Positions 35,529 to 45,054 of a stretch of DNA of 64,000 bases are shown one piece after another. The notes beneath the pieces are model-generated. The model worked only from the letters and a program-made list of their open reading frames with translations. It was not told the DNA's origin and searched no databases. The stretch is from Thiocapsa bogorovii (lineage in GTDB: Bacteria > Pseudomonadota > Gammaproteobacteria > Chromatiales > Chromatiaceae). Every line of letters starts with the position of its first letter. The stretch's first letter is position 1. The translations under genes and the position numbers were made by a program. The DNA is taken from contig NZ_CP089309.1 in the NCBI RefSeq assembly GCF_021228795.1, positions 3,100,001-3,164,000 of the forward strand, read 5' to 3'.

Positions 35529-36203
35529 TTATGCCTCGGCCGCCAACAGGCCCTTGAGCTCGACCATGGAGTCGATCACCGCGTTCGGCTTGGCCTCGCG
35601 GATGTCTTGTCCGTGGTTGTAGCCATAGCTCATGCAGATGATTCCGAAGCCCGCGGCACGCGCGGCTTTCACGTCGCTCACCGAGTCGCCGATCATGAGC
35701 GCATCAGCGGGTTCCACACCGAAGTGTTTCGCCGCGTGTAGCAACGGCATCGGATCCGGCTTCTTTTTCGGTAGCGTATCACCACTGACCACCAGGCCGA
35801 AATTCTCACGGATTCCCAGATCACGCAACAGCGGTTCGGTGAATTGTGCGGCCTTGTTGGTCACGCATCCGAGCTGATACCCCGCGCCTTTCATGAAGGC
35901 GATACCCTCGATCACGCCCGGATAGAGCACCGAGCGCTTGGAGGTATTCTCCGCATAGAGTTCCAGAAAGATCGGGAGCGCCGCCTCGAAATCCGCCTCG
36001 TCGGGTTCGCCGTCGAGCTGGCCGATCAGCGCCCGGCGCACCAGCCGCTCCACTCCGTTCCCCACCCAGTTACGCACGGCCTCCTCGCCTCGGGGCGGAC
36101 GGCCGAGCCGTTCCATCATGGCATCGACACAAAAGGCCAGATCCGGGACGCTGTCCACGAGCGTGCCGTCCACATCGATCAGGATCATCTTCGGTCGCAG
36201 CAT
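35529..36203 (-). CDS. gph: Phosphoglycolate phosphatase
   Basis: HAD hydrolase removing phosphate from 2-phosphoglycolate, the product of Rubisco oxygenation and DNA repair. The nucleophile is in DVDGTLVDS, motif II includes VTNK, motif III the lysine in PKKKPDP, and motif IV is IGDSVSDVKAARAAG. 224 residues. Paired with rpe as in most gammaproteobacteria; in an autotroph it would belong to photorespiratory salvage. Confidence 0.93.
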   Translation of the reverse strand: MLRPKMILIDVDGTLVDSVPDLAFCVDAMMERLGRPPRGEEAVRNWVGNGVERLVRRALIGQLDGEPDEADFEAALPIFLELYAENTSKRSVLYPGVIEGIAFMKGAGYQLGCVTNKAAQFTEPLLRDLGIRENFGLVVSGDTLPKKKPDPMPLLHAAKHFGVEPADALMIGDSVSDVKAARAAGFGIICMSYGYNHGQDIREAKPNAVIDSMVELKGLLAAEA

Positions 36204-36240
36204 GCGGGTACAACTCCACCAATCATCAATAGAGAACGCC

Positions 36241-36272
36241 CGTAGGCCGGATAAGCGAAGCGCAATACGGCA
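36241..36272. repeat. Short intergenic repeat GTAGGCCGGATAAGCGAAGCGCA...
   Basis: A small imperfect hairpin (GCCGGATA...AATACGGC) between gph and the palindromic element downstream of rpe. The wording resembles REP-like intergenic repeats frequent in gammaproteobacteria. Single copy in this window. Confidence 0.4.
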
Positions 36273-36293
36273 ACCGACTCAGGCCCTTAAACA

Positions 36294-36382
36294 CCTAAAC
36301 CGCGTCGACTCAAAGCGCTGTGGGACGCTCGGACGTATCGACCAAACTCGAGTCCAGACCTTAACCCCGGACGCGGTTCAGC
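36294..36382. repeat. Palindromic element, single unit
   Basis: Runs CTAAACCGCGTCGACTC to CCGGACGCGGTTCAG, with an inner GACTC...GAGTC match. The right end gives the TGA of rpe on the minus strand. It separates rpe from gph. Confidence 0.82.
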
Positions 36383-37061
36383 GCGCCATCTGCTCGCGCA
36401 TCTCCCGGATAATGCTGTCGTAGCGATGCGGATCGCTCTCGCGGCCCTTTCCGAAGATCCCTGAGCCGGAGACGAAGGTGTCCGCGCCAGCCGCCTTGAT
36501 CTCGCCGATGTTGTCCGCCTTCACGCCGCCGTCGATCTCGAGCCGGATGTCGAATCCGGAGGCATCGATCCTCTTGCGCGCCGCACGCAGCTTTTCCAGG
36601 GTCGCCGGGATGAAGCTCTGACCGCCGAAACCGGGGTTGACCGACATCAGGAGGATCATGTCGATCTTGTCCATCACGTAGTCGAGATAGCTCAGCGACG
36701 TCGCCGGGTTGAACACCAGACCGGCCTTGCAGCCCTCGTTGCGGATCAACTGAAGGGTGCGGTCGATGTGTTCGCTCGCCTCCGGGTGGAAGGTGATATA
36801 GGTCGCGCCTGCGGCGGCGAAGTCCGGGATGATCCGATCGACCGGCTTGACCATCAGATGCACGTCGATCGGCGCCGTCACGCCATGCTTGCGCAGCGCC
36901 TCGCAGACCAGCGGACCGATGGTGAGGTTCGGCACGTAATGGTTGTCCATCACGTCGAAGTGCACGATGTCCGCGCCGGCGGCGAGGACGTTGTCGACCT
37001 CTTCGCCGAGCCGGGCGAAATCTGCCGAGAGGATGGACGGTGCGATCAGATCAGGCGTCAT
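36378..37061 (-). CDS. rpe: Ribulose-phosphate 3-epimerase
   Basis: Interconverts ribulose 5-phosphate and xylulose 5-phosphate. Motifs: [43 protein letters not shown] and [11 protein letters not shown]. 227 residues. In the Calvin cycle it works with the rpiA product in this window. Stop codon TGA supplied by the end of a palindromic element. Confidence 0.96.
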   Translation of the reverse strand: MTPDLIAPSILSADFARLGEEVDNVLAAGADIVHFDVMDNHYVPNLTIGPLVCEALRKHGVTAPIDVHLMVKPVDRIIPDFAAAGATYITFHPEASEHIDRTLQLIRNEGCKAGLVFNPATSLSYLDYVMDKIDMILLMSVNPGFGGQSFIPATLEKLRAARKRIDASGFDIRLEIDGGVKADNIGEIKAAGADTFVSGSGIFGKGRESDPHRYDSIIREMREQMAR

Positions 37062-37197
37062 GCTCTTGTCCTCTGCGATCTCGCGGACCGCGGCACACCT
37101 GCCTCGGCCCGGATCGGTTTCGATGTGGAAAGTGAGGAACTCTAACCGAAGCGGACCGGATTTTCACTCGGCGTGAGGCGGGAGCGCACGCCGACGT

Positions 37198-38019
37198 CTA
37201 GGCCGCTCGGGCCTCCGTGATGGTCTCGTAGGCACGCCGGATCTCCTGCGTCTTCTGCGAGGCCATCCGCATCGCCTCCTCCGGCAGACCCTTAGCCATC
37301 AGCTTGTCCGGGTGATGCTGACTCATCAGACGCCGATACGCCTTCTTGATCTCAGCATCGCTTGCCTTGGGGCCGACCCCCAGCGTCGCGTAGGCGCTGG
37401 CGAGCGGCGGCGGTCGTGTCGCCGTCGAGGACCTGCCGCGGCCGGCCTGCCCGGTCGCGCCCGCATACATTCGCTGCTGAAGCACCAAGAGGTTTTCCAG
37501 CTGTCGATAGGCGAAGGCCGAGACGTTGAGCCCGCGCCGAATGGTCTCGAGCGCGCGCCGCTGGTCCGGTGTCGGGGCGCCGTCGACGTAGGCGGTCAGG
37601 AGCTGCACCTCGAGGAACAGGTGAATCAAGGTTCCTTGGCCTGTACAGACCGCCTTGAGTGCGGCGATGGTGCCCGCCAGATCGAAGTCGGGCGACTTGC
37701 CTTTGTTGAAGAGGTCGATCGCCACCCGTCGCTGGTCGGGGCCCAATGACATCCGATCCATGACGGAGCGCGCCAGGGCGACCTCCGCCTCGCTGACGCG
37801 CCCGTCGGCCTTGGCGACATGGCCCATGACCAGGAAGGTCGTCTCGAAGAAACGCGCCTGGACCCGTGCCCGCTGCGCACCGGTCAAGGCCGGACGCCGA
37901 GCGCCGCCGATCCAGCCCCGATCCACGCCCTGACCCAAGGCCGCACCGAACACCGCGCCGACCGGACCTCCCACGACCAGACCGATGGCGCCGCCGACGG
38001 CTGTGCCGACCCAACCCAT
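37198..38019 (-). CDS. djlA: Co-chaperone DjlA-like protein (TerB + DnaJ domains)
   Basis: A 273-residue protein. A Gly/Ala-rich N-terminal membrane segment (about residues 5-33) precedes a TerB-like acidic helical domain (FFETTFLVMGHVAKADGRVSE...), and a C-terminal J domain carries YATLGVGPKASDAEIKKAYR and the essential HPD in SQHHPDK. This is the DjlA architecture: a membrane-anchored DnaK activator linked to envelope stress and capsule regulation. It follows the CbiM-like gene by a short gap. Confidence 0.9.
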   Translation of the reverse strand: MGWVGTAVGGAIGLVVGGPVGAVFGAALGQGVDRGWIGGARRPALTGAQRARVQARFFETTFLVMGHVAKADGRVSEAEVALARSVMDRMSLGPDQRRVAIDLFNKGKSPDFDLAGTIAALKAVCTGQGTLIHLFLEVQLLTAYVDGAPTPDQRRALETIRRGLNVSAFAYRQLENLLVLQQRMYAGATGQAGRGRSSTATRPPPLASAYATLGVGPKASDAEIKKAYRRLMSQHHPDKLMAKGLPEEAMRMASQKTQEIRRAYETITEARAA

Positions 38020-38032
38020 GTCGAGAACTCCC

Positions 38033-38698
38033 TTATTTTCCTTTCAGATATTGTTCATCGCTGAAGGAGTAGACCCACTGCGGTTTGAAGGCCACCAGCA
38101 CGGCCAAGATCCAACCGTTCAGAAAGGCCTCCGGCATGAACATCAAGGGGAAGAAGGGTAGCACCGTTTCACTGAGATCCGCGAAGCTGTAAGCGCCGCT
38201 GAAGACCAGCAACCAGGCGGCCAGGTAGCCCGTCAGTACGCCCACCAGACCGGCGGTCAGAAACCCGTTCACCAGCACATAGACGAAGAACTGCTTGGGC
38301 AGATACCAACGAATCAGGATCAAGGCGACCTGGGTCAAGGTCGCCGGCACGACACCCGTGAGGAGCGCATTGATCGCAAATCCGTCCCACCCCGTTCCCG
38401 CGTTCAGGACCACCCCCAGCAGCGCCAACGCCGCCCCGATCACCGCCAAGGACCATCCGAACATCAGGGTCATGGCCGTCACCCCGAGTAGATGAAACGA
38501 CAACCCGGACTGTACCTGAACGTCCATATGCCAGAGCACCAACAGCGCAACGACCGACCCGAGAAAGACGTTCAGCTGCTCCATGTCGCGAAACTTCCGC
38601 CAAGGCGTCAATCTCAGGGCGAGCAGGAGGATCAATGCAAAGAGAACGTTGACGGCCCAAAGCAGGGCTGGAGAGAACAGCGTACCGTCGATCGTCAT
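38033..38698 (-). CDS. CbiM-like ECF-type integral membrane protein
   Basis: A 221-residue protein with about six membrane helices, of the CbiM/energy-coupling permease-like family (COG3235 type). FSPALLWAVNVLFALILLLAL opens it; FHLLGVTAMTLMFGWSLAVIG resembles the metal-binding-loop region of CbiM, but the strict N-terminal MHIMEG metal motif is absent. No CbiQ or CbiO is adjacent. Substrate not predictable. A ribosome site was not checked in detail. Confidence 0.75.
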   Translation of the reverse strand: MTIDGTLFSPALLWAVNVLFALILLLALRLTPWRKFRDMEQLNVFLGSVVALLVLWHMDVQVQSGLSFHLLGVTAMTLMFGWSLAVIGAALALLGVVLNAGTGWDGFAINALLTGVVPATLTQVALILIRWYLPKQFFVYVLVNGFLTAGLVGVLTGYLAAWLLVFSGAYSFADLSETVLPFFPLMFMPEAFLNGWILAVLVAFKPQWVYSFSDEQYLKGK

Positions 38699-38967
38699 GT
38701 CGAGCCTGTCGGAGGTGGCTTGGTCGGGGTGACCTCATCCCTCAGAAATTAGGTAGGTTTTCGGGAGGATCAACCGTGCGGCTGCGATGTCGGTCTTCGG
38801 AGAGGGCGGCGTCGGGGCATCCGAGCGTCAGTCTAAGCGTTTCAAGGGAGGAAGGTTGCGGTCGGGTCGGCAAGTGTCGCCGGCGCGATGAGCACGGTGA
38901 TCGTCGAGATGACGGCCGCGTGACCGTGCGTGGTTGGCGTAGAACTCGCGAGGGTAAGCGCACCGAC

Positions 38968-39405
38968 TCAAAGATCCGTCATCATGGCAGCCATCTCCTC
39001 CGCTCGCTCCGGCAGTGCACCGTCGGCCATCGGGTAGATGATGCCCTCTTCTTTGTAGTTGTGCTGCTGAACCAGGAAATGCAGCGTCTCGAGGATGCCG
39101 AGAAACCCGTCCTTCTGGCGCGCATCGACCGTCTCGCCGAGCTCGGCGAGGAGCTGTCGCATCTGCGCATGCTCGCTGCACATGATCTCGATCGGATTTT
39201 CCGCGACGAGAAAGACCCGGGCGAGTGCGGGGAAGACGATGTCTTCCTCAAGCGCGAAATGACGGTCCATCGCGGCGACGAGTGCGGCGGCAGCAGCGCC
39301 GATGGCAGACCAATCCGAGCCGCCGGCACTGGCTTCGGCGGCTGCGAGAAGCCGGTCGCAGCGGTGGTGATCCTCTGTGAAGGTGTTGGTGATGGCCGTC
39401 ATCAT
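38968..39405 (-). CDS. Hemerythrin HHE-domain protein
   Basis: A 145-residue HHE cation-binding protein: His in TEDHHRCDRLL, HFALEEDIVFP (His and Glu), SEHAQMRQLL, and LVQQHNYKEEGIIYP. This is the YtfE/DUF542-like or general HHE class, different from the bacteriohemerythrin at 8.6-9.1 kb. It may bind oxygen or nitric oxide or help Fe-S repair (family knowledge). It is isolated, with 270-400 bp of empty DNA on each side. Confidence 0.87.
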   Translation of the reverse strand: MMTAITNTFTEDHHRCDRLLAAAEASAGGSDWSAIGAAAAALVAAMDRHFALEEDIVFPALARVFLVAENPIEIMCSEHAQMRQLLAELGETVDARQKDGFLGILETLHFLVQQHNYKEEGIIYPMADGALPERAEEMAAMMTDL

Positions 39406-39808
39406 TACGCTATTTTTCCCGTGCTGAATCTTGAGGTGCGGTCATTCTCTGGCGCGTTGGAGGTCGACGCCTCGACGTGAGTCAGACGACAGGCGCGGGA
39501 AAAGGGTTGTTTGTCAGATAGGTTCCGCCAACGGGTGTTCAGTGCGGATCTCGGGATCGTCGAGTGGATCTCGACGCAGCTGGCCTGACGGCCCGCTGGA
39601 CTTGGAGACGCCCCTGGGGTCGCACCCGGCGAGTCGGCGCGGGCGACAGGCACCGGGCATCCGTGGGTTCTGGTGGATGGGACACGAAATCCGCGGGGCG
39701 CCACTAAAACGCATCTATGTTCAAGGAAGTTAGGCTCAGGTCTCTCATTGCACATCGGGGGGCACTGGACTATCGTTTCTCCGGGCGATCACACCCCGGA
39801 ACCGGAAA
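39406..39808. other. Intergenic region next to the transposase remnant
   Basis: About 400 bp without a convincing gene. The possible frames are Pro/Ser/Arg-rich and unlike known proteins. It is the border between the djlA-hemerythrin block and the accessory patch with the broken transposase. Confidence 0.4.
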
Positions 39809-40729
39809 ATGGCCAGACCTCTGCGGCTTGAGTTTTCCGGTGCGCTCTGTCATGTCACGTTGCGAGGGAACGAGCGCTGCAGCATCTTTCTCGGAGAAGT
39901 CGACAAGGTCCGGGCGGCGTTACTCGACGTCGTTGCGGGGACCTGTAAGCGCTTCAGCTGGATCTGCCATGCCTATTGCTTCATGTCCGACCACCACCCC
40001 TTGTTGGTGGAGATGCCAGATGCCGCTCCGTCGAAGGTCATGCGACAGCTGAACGGCATCTATACCCAGCACGTCAACCCCACCCACGGCCGTGTCCGCC
40101 ATCTCTTTCAGGGGAGATTCAAAGCCATATTGGTCGAGCGGGAAAGCTACCTGCTGGAACTGGCCAGCTACGCGGTACTGAACTTGGTTCGGGCCGGGAT
40201 GGTGCGAACCCCCGGCGAGTGGCCCTGGAGCGGCTACCTGGCGACGGCCGGGGAAACGCCAGCCCCAGAGTTCGTGGCCACAGATCGGCTGTTGCGGGCG
40301 TTCGCCGAGACCCGGGACGATGCGGTTGTTCGGTACCGACGGTTTGTCGCCGAAGGGATCGGCGCCGCTGGTCGTCGGATGGACTTTAAAGGCCAGATCT
40401 ACCTAGGTTCCGAGCCTTTCGTCGCACTCGTGCAGGCGTTGATCGATCCCAACCGACAGTTGCAGGAAATCCCGAAATGCCAGCTGCGCGCGCAGCCGCA
40501 ACCCTTGGACGAATACGTCTCATGCTACCCGGATCGAGAACGCCCGCTTGCCGAAGCCTAACGCACGGGAGCTTACAGCATGCAGACACTGGCGGAGCAT
40601 TGCGGCATCAGTCGCATGACTGTGAGTCGGGCGGTGCGATACAACGAGCGGACCTCCATTGGCCCGGATGCCACATGCAGTGGCTCGATGGGTTTTGGCT
40701 CACCGATCGATCTCGATAACGGGGAATAG
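39809..40729 (+). pseudogene. REP-associated tyrosine transposase (RAYT), degraded
   Basis: Y1/TnpA-REP family: MARPLRLEFSGALCHVTLRGN, RQLNGIYTQHVN and GRVRHLFQGRFKAI are diagnostic. The catalytic HUH motif, normally NHYHLL, reads DHHPLL (residues 61-66), losing the second histidine. The presumed catalytic tyrosine is kept (Tyr121 in ASYAVLNLVRAG), but NPVRA has become NLVRA. The frame stops with TAA at 40559-40561 and then continues in the same frame into a good C-terminal helix-turn-helix (GAYSMQTLAEHCGISRMTVSRAV) until TAG 40727-40729. It therefore has at least a nonsense mutation and a damaged active site. It is a candidate relic of the machinery for the palindromic repeats, though a link is unproven. 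Confidence 0.8.
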
Positions 40730-40731
40730 CC

Positions 40732-42549
40732 GTGGAAACACCATCACGAGCCTTTCTCCGCTCTTGGCAAGCGCTGAGTCTGGCCTTCTGCACCTTCCTG
40801 CTTGGTGCATTCGTGGCCCGCGCCTGGTTGCTTCAGGATCTAGCGGGCCAATTCATGAATTGTCGGCTGTGCATTCTTCCGGGGGTCGTGAAGGCGGACG
40901 CCCCCTTTCTGACGGTGCTCGCCTGGATCTTTCTAATCGCGTTGGCAAGGGCAACGATCTGGTGGTCCCTCCCATTGCGCGCCCTCGCGGTCGCGGGCCT
41001 GCTGATCTACCTAGCAGATCTCACGGTGATGTCGCAATTCTTCACGCGACTGACCGTTCCTGATCTGCGCATCTATCTTGCGCAACCCGAGATCGTGTTA
41101 CGACATCTAACCGCCTTTTCATTACATCAATTGATTGTAGGGATCCTCATTCTCGTGTCACTCGCGACCTTGACTTTTCGGCGACTGGCGACACGACCTT
41201 CTCGTCGTCATCTCCAGATCTGGACGATCTCTATCCTTGTCTTGATCTCGCTCAATGAGTTCGCGATCCCAGCGCCGAATCTCGTTCATGAGTGGGCCAT
41301 TCGGAACGTCCTGCTAGTTAACCAATCATCCGGCGTGTCACGCGATTACAGTGACGACACTCGCCAGCGGCAACACGAGATCGCCATGGCCGCCGCGCAA
41401 AATCAGAGATGCCGGGAGGGGCGTCATCGTCGAGACACTATCGTCATCCTGATCCTCGAATCCTGGTCCACCTACCATAGCGCTTACTGGTCTGGATTCA
41501 ATGATTGGACGCCTCGATTGGACGAGCTCGCCAAAACTGGCTTAAATTTCTCCCGATTTCATGCAGGTGGGCCGAACACGAACGAAGGGCTAATCGCGAT
41601 TTTGACCGGACGCGACTTCTCGTTGCCGATCTCCAGACCCCATGAGGTTCAACCATTCGAGACGGCTTGGGGGCTTATCGAAACACTGCCACGCCAGATC
41701 GGAAAACAGGGTTACCACACCGCCTTCTTGACCTCCGCGAACCTCGCGTTTACCCGGAAGGGGGAATGGCTTCGTGACATCGGCTTCGAGTATGTCGAGG
41801 GTCATGAGTATTCGGGCTACGCCGGCATCCCTCGGCATCATTTCGATTCCGTACCCGACGCTCGATTGCTGCGTCGCGCCAGGGACTATATCGCTCAATC
41901 AAGGGACAATCAGCGACCACTTTTTTTGGTCATCGAAACAGTAAGCTCCCATCATCCCTTTGTCCACCCCGACACGCGGGAGCGCAGCGAAGAGGCCGTG
42001 TTTCGTTATGTGGATGCCTCGGCCGCAACCTTTATCGATGATCTCCGGGCCGGCGGATTCTTCGACGATGGTGTGTTGATCGTGACCAGTGACCATCGCG
42101 CCATGACCATCTTGCCGGCACGAGAGCAACATGCCTTCGGGCGTTCCGCCGCGTCACTGATCCCCATGTTCATTCTGACGGGCGCTGCTACGGGCGAGCG
42201 TATCGACGATCTGTTCCACCAAGCCGACATCATGCCCACACTGCTCGCGCATGTGAGCGCCGAGATCTGTCACGAGGGGCCGGCGCGCGATCTTCTTGCG
42301 CCCCTGTTGCATCCTGGGCTCACGGAGCCGCGCTGCGTCTTCCATGCTCGGGGCGACCGCCGAGATCAGGTGGATGTCTTATGCGAGGACGGTAGTGGCA
42401 CGGTACGTGTGAACGGGGATGCGAGCCAGTTCATTCAGGTCGAGGGGATTGAGCCGCCAGCTCAAGATGCATTGCTGGACGCGATCGCGCGGGAGCGGAT
42501 CCGGGCTAGCGCAGGCTTGAATCCCTCGTCGACGAGTCGGTCGCACTGA
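40732..42549 (+). CDS. Membrane-anchored sulfatase-family protein (LtaS-like)
   Basis: A 605-residue alkaline-phosphatase-superfamily protein. Four or five N-terminal membrane helices span roughly residues 10-170, then an extracytoplasmic sulfatase domain: ILILESWS (metal Glu), GGPNTNEGLIAILTG with Thr283 as the likely nucleophile, and VTSDHRAM (metal Asp/His). This matches phosphoglycerol- or phosphoethanolamine-transferase-like enzymes that decorate envelope glycans. A GTG start is assumed, right after the transposase remnant. Codon use looks less GC-biased than its neighbours (ATT, TTA, CAA are common), consistent with horizontal transfer. Substrate unknown. Confidence 0.78.
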   Translation: METPSRAFLRSWQALSLAFCTFLLGAFVARAWLLQDLAGQFMNCRLCILPGVVKADAPFLTVLAWIFLIALARATIWWSLPLRALAVAGLLIYLADLTVMSQFFTRLTVPDLRIYLAQPEIVLRHLTAFSLHQLIVGILILVSLATLTFRRLATRPSRRHLQIWTISILVLISLNEFAIPAPNLVHEWAIRNVLLVNQSSGVSRDYSDDTRQRQHEIAMAAAQNQRCREGRHRRDTIVILILESWSTYHSAYWSGFNDWTPRLDELAKTGLNFSRFHAGGPNTNEGLIAILTGRDFSLPISRPHEVQPFETAWGLIETLPRQIGKQGYHTAFLTSANLAFTRKGEWLRDIGFEYVEGHEYSGYAGIPRHHFDSVPDARLLRRARDYIAQSRDNQRPLFLVIETVSSHHPFVHPDTRERSEEAVFRYVDASAATFIDDLRAGGFFDDGVLIVTSDHRAMTILPAREQHAFGRSAASLIPMFILTGAATGERIDDLFHQADIMPTLLAHVSAEICHEGPARDLLAPLLHPGLTEPRCVFHARGDRRDQVDVLCEDGSGTVRVNGDASQFIQVEGIEPPAQDALLDAIARERIRASAGLNPSSTSRSH

Positions 42550-42758
42550 GCATCCGTTCGGGTGCGCCCGGTAAGGATCGCGACCTCAGGGTTTCGAGTA
42601 GACCTGGCGCTTTCCGGATGCTAGCCCATCTTTGACGTGGTCGGGGCCGATTTCATGCCGGCGGGCCATCCATGCCATTGTTTCATATGTACACGACGGC
42701 CCCAATCCGAAAAGTAGTGCCGTATTATTTCTGCCTACCCTTAGGTGCCCGGCGGCGC

Positions 42759-43436
42759 ATGGGCTGGCGTACGGGCATCTACATCCGTCGCACGCACACC
42801 CGCAACAGCGCCACCGGCGAGCGCTATCACACCCACCGCCTGGTGCGCTCCACGCGCGTCCGCAGCAAGGTTCGGCAGATCACGATTTTGAACCTGGGGC
42901 GCCATTTCGCGGTGCCGCCGGGGGAGGGGCCGACGCTGTGCGTGCGCCTGGAGGAGTTGCTCGGCGGGCAGGGCGTGCTGCCGGAGGGGGCGCCCTCGTT
43001 CTCGGTCGAGCGCACGGCGGTCCTCGGGGCGATGATCGCCCGGATGGCCGCGCCGGGCTCCGAGCGTGCCACCCGGAGCTGGTTTGTGGAGACCAGCGGG
43101 TTGGGCGAGTCGCTGGACATCGACTTCGAGGCCATGAATCTGAAGCGGTTCTACCGCGCATCGGATGCCCTGCTGCGCCACCGTGCCACGCTCGAGAAGA
43201 TGCTGTTCGCCCGGGGCAGCGAGTTCTTCGGGTTGGATTGGACGGTCACGCTCTACTTCGATGCGGAGGCGGCGATATCGATCCAGACGGCCGAGCGCGC
43301 CGAGGGACATCTGTTCATCTGGCACTCCGAAATGTGGAGGGAAGGCGCCGGGTACAATTCGTTCCTTTTGTTGGTGCATCGTCGCCTGCTATCGTTGTTC
43401 CATCCATCGAGAACGGATGCTGCCCGACGACGTTGA
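42759..43436 (+). pseudogene. IS1634-family transposase remnant (internal deletion, 3' truncated)
   Basis: The N-terminal part IYIRRTHTRNSATGERYHTHRLV and VRQITILNLGRHFAVP, and the later MIARMAAPGSERATRSW, IDFEAMNLKRFYRASDALLRH and FGLDWTVTLYF, all belong to IS1634-type DDE transposases. Some 60-70 residues normally between these blocks are missing, and the sequence stops resembling the family after TLYF, before most of the catalytic domain. About a third of the gene is left. It lies directly upstream of baeS. Confidence 0.75.
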
Positions 43437-43521
43437 GCTCACCGAGCGTCGTCAACCCCGCCCGCTGCCGACTCAAGGTTCATGGGCCGCTCATGCCGAG
43501 GCGTCCCGAGCTGCCCTCAAG

Positions 43522-45054
43522 ATGTCACTCTCCATCCACACCAAGGTCTTCCTCATGCTCTTGCTCGCCTGCGTTCTGGTGTTGTCGGGCACCCAGGCGT
43601 TCGTGCACTGGTCGCTCCAACGCGGATTGGTCGAGCTGGCCGAGGCGCGCGAGCAAGCGCGAATCGAGGTCATCGGCGAGCGTCTCACCGAGATCTATGC
43701 CCGAGAGGAGAGTTGGGCTGCGTTGCGGGCGTCGCCGCGGCTGTGGCTCGGTGCGCTGCTGGGGCGCGATTGGCCGCCCGAGGGGCGACGTGGCCGACCG
43801 GGTGAGATCTCGCGCCCGCCGCCCTGGGCGCGCCGCTTCATCGGGCCGCATCACGAGGCGGACGGCGGCGATCGCTTCGTTTGGCCACCGGCGCCGACGT
43901 TGCGAGACGAGCGACGGGACCAAGGTGCACCGATCGAGCAGCGTCTGATGCTGCTCGACGCCGAGGGCACCTTGATCTACGGACGACCCGAGTTGTTGGC
44001 CGACACTCGGCGTTTCCCATTGCATCTCGACGGTACGCCCATCGGCGAGCTTGCGGTGATCGCGGGTCCCCCGGTCGCGGAGCTCGCCGATCTGCATTTC
44101 GTCGAGCGTCAGGGCGGGCGACTCTGGCTGATCGTCGCGGCGATGCTGGCACTCGCGGCCGCCTTGGCCTATCCCTTGTCCAGTCGACTCATCCGGCCGG
44201 TGAACGAGTTCCAGCGGACCGCTCGCCGACTGGCGGCCGGGGACTATGACGCACGCGTCGCGATCCGAGGCGGAGACGAGATCGCCCGCTTGGGCCGGGA
44301 CATCAACGCCCTGGCGGATGCCCTGGGGCGCAACGACCGTGCGCGTCGTCAGTGGGTCGCGGACATCTCCCATGAGCTGCGCACGCCGATCTCTCTGTTG
44401 CGAGCGCATCTGGAAGCGATGCAGGACGGCGTGAGGCCGCTGGAGCGCGCGCAGATCGATCGCCTGCACGGGGACGTGCTGCGTCTCTCTCGCCTGGTCG
44501 AAGACCTGAACGACCTCGCGACGACGGATCTCGGCGCACTCGCCTACCGCATGCAGGAGATCGACCTTGCCGAGCTCCTCCGCGAGCATATCGAGGCCTT
44601 CAGGACGCGTTTCGAGGCCGCGGGGCTCGACTTGGTGTTCGACAATCGGCTTGCCGGTGGGCGTGACCCGGATCCGGCCGTTGGTGCTCCGCTGTGCGCG
44701 GACGCGGGCCGTATCTCCCAACTCTTCGGTAATCTGCTTCACAATAGCCTGAGCTACACCGATTCGGGCGGGGGCCTGACGGTGACCTTGGACGCAGCGC
44801 CGCTCGGCGGCTATCGGATCACCTTCGAGGATACGGCGCCTGGCGTCCCGACCGAAGATCTGCCGCGGCTCTTCGAGCGTCTGTATCGCGTCGATGCCTC
44901 GCGCAGCCGCCACACGGGCGGCGCCGGACTGGGTCTTGCGATCGCGAAGAACGTGGTGCTGGCTCATGGCGGCACCATCGAGGCACAAGCAGCAGACGCG
45001 GGCGGCTGTGCGATCCGGATCGAGCTGCCGGCAGACCGAGGAACGAGGATTTAG
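43522..45054 (+). CDS. baeS: Sensor histidine kinase BaeS-like
   Basis: Envelope-stress sensor kinase of about 510 residues. A first membrane helix at about residues 8-27, a periplasmic sensor domain (to about 200), a second helix (LIVAAMLALAAALAYPLSSRLI), a HAMP domain, the DHp box DISHELRTP with His284, and an ATPase with NLLHNSLSYTDSGG (N box) and GGAGLGLAI (G box). The sequence around MQDGVR and GALAYR follows E. coli BaeS closely. An upstream in-frame ATG at 43420 is an alternative start. baeR follows without a gap. Confidence 0.9.
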   Translation: MSLSIHTKVFLMLLLACVLVLSGTQAFVHWSLQRGLVELAEAREQARIEVIGERLTEIYAREESWAALRASPRLWLGALLGRDWPPEGRRGRPGEISRPPPWARRFIGPHHEADGGDRFVWPPAPTLRDERRDQGAPIEQRLMLLDAEGTLIYGRPELLADTRRFPLHLDGTPIGELAVIAGPPVAELADLHFVERQGGRLWLIVAAMLALAAALAYPLSSRLIRPVNEFQRTARRLAAGDYDARVAIRGGDEIARLGRDINALADALGRNDRARRQWVADISHELRTPISLLRAHLEAMQDGVRPLERAQIDRLHGDVLRLSRLVEDLNDLATTDLGALAYRMQEIDLAELLREHIEAFRTRFEAAGLDLVFDNRLAGGRDPDPAVGAPLCADAGRISQLFGNLLHNSLSYTDSGGGLTVTLDAAPLGGYRITFEDTAPGVPTEDLPRLFERLYRVDASRSRHTGGAGLGLAIAKNVVLAHGGTIEAQAADAGGCAIRIELPADRGTRI

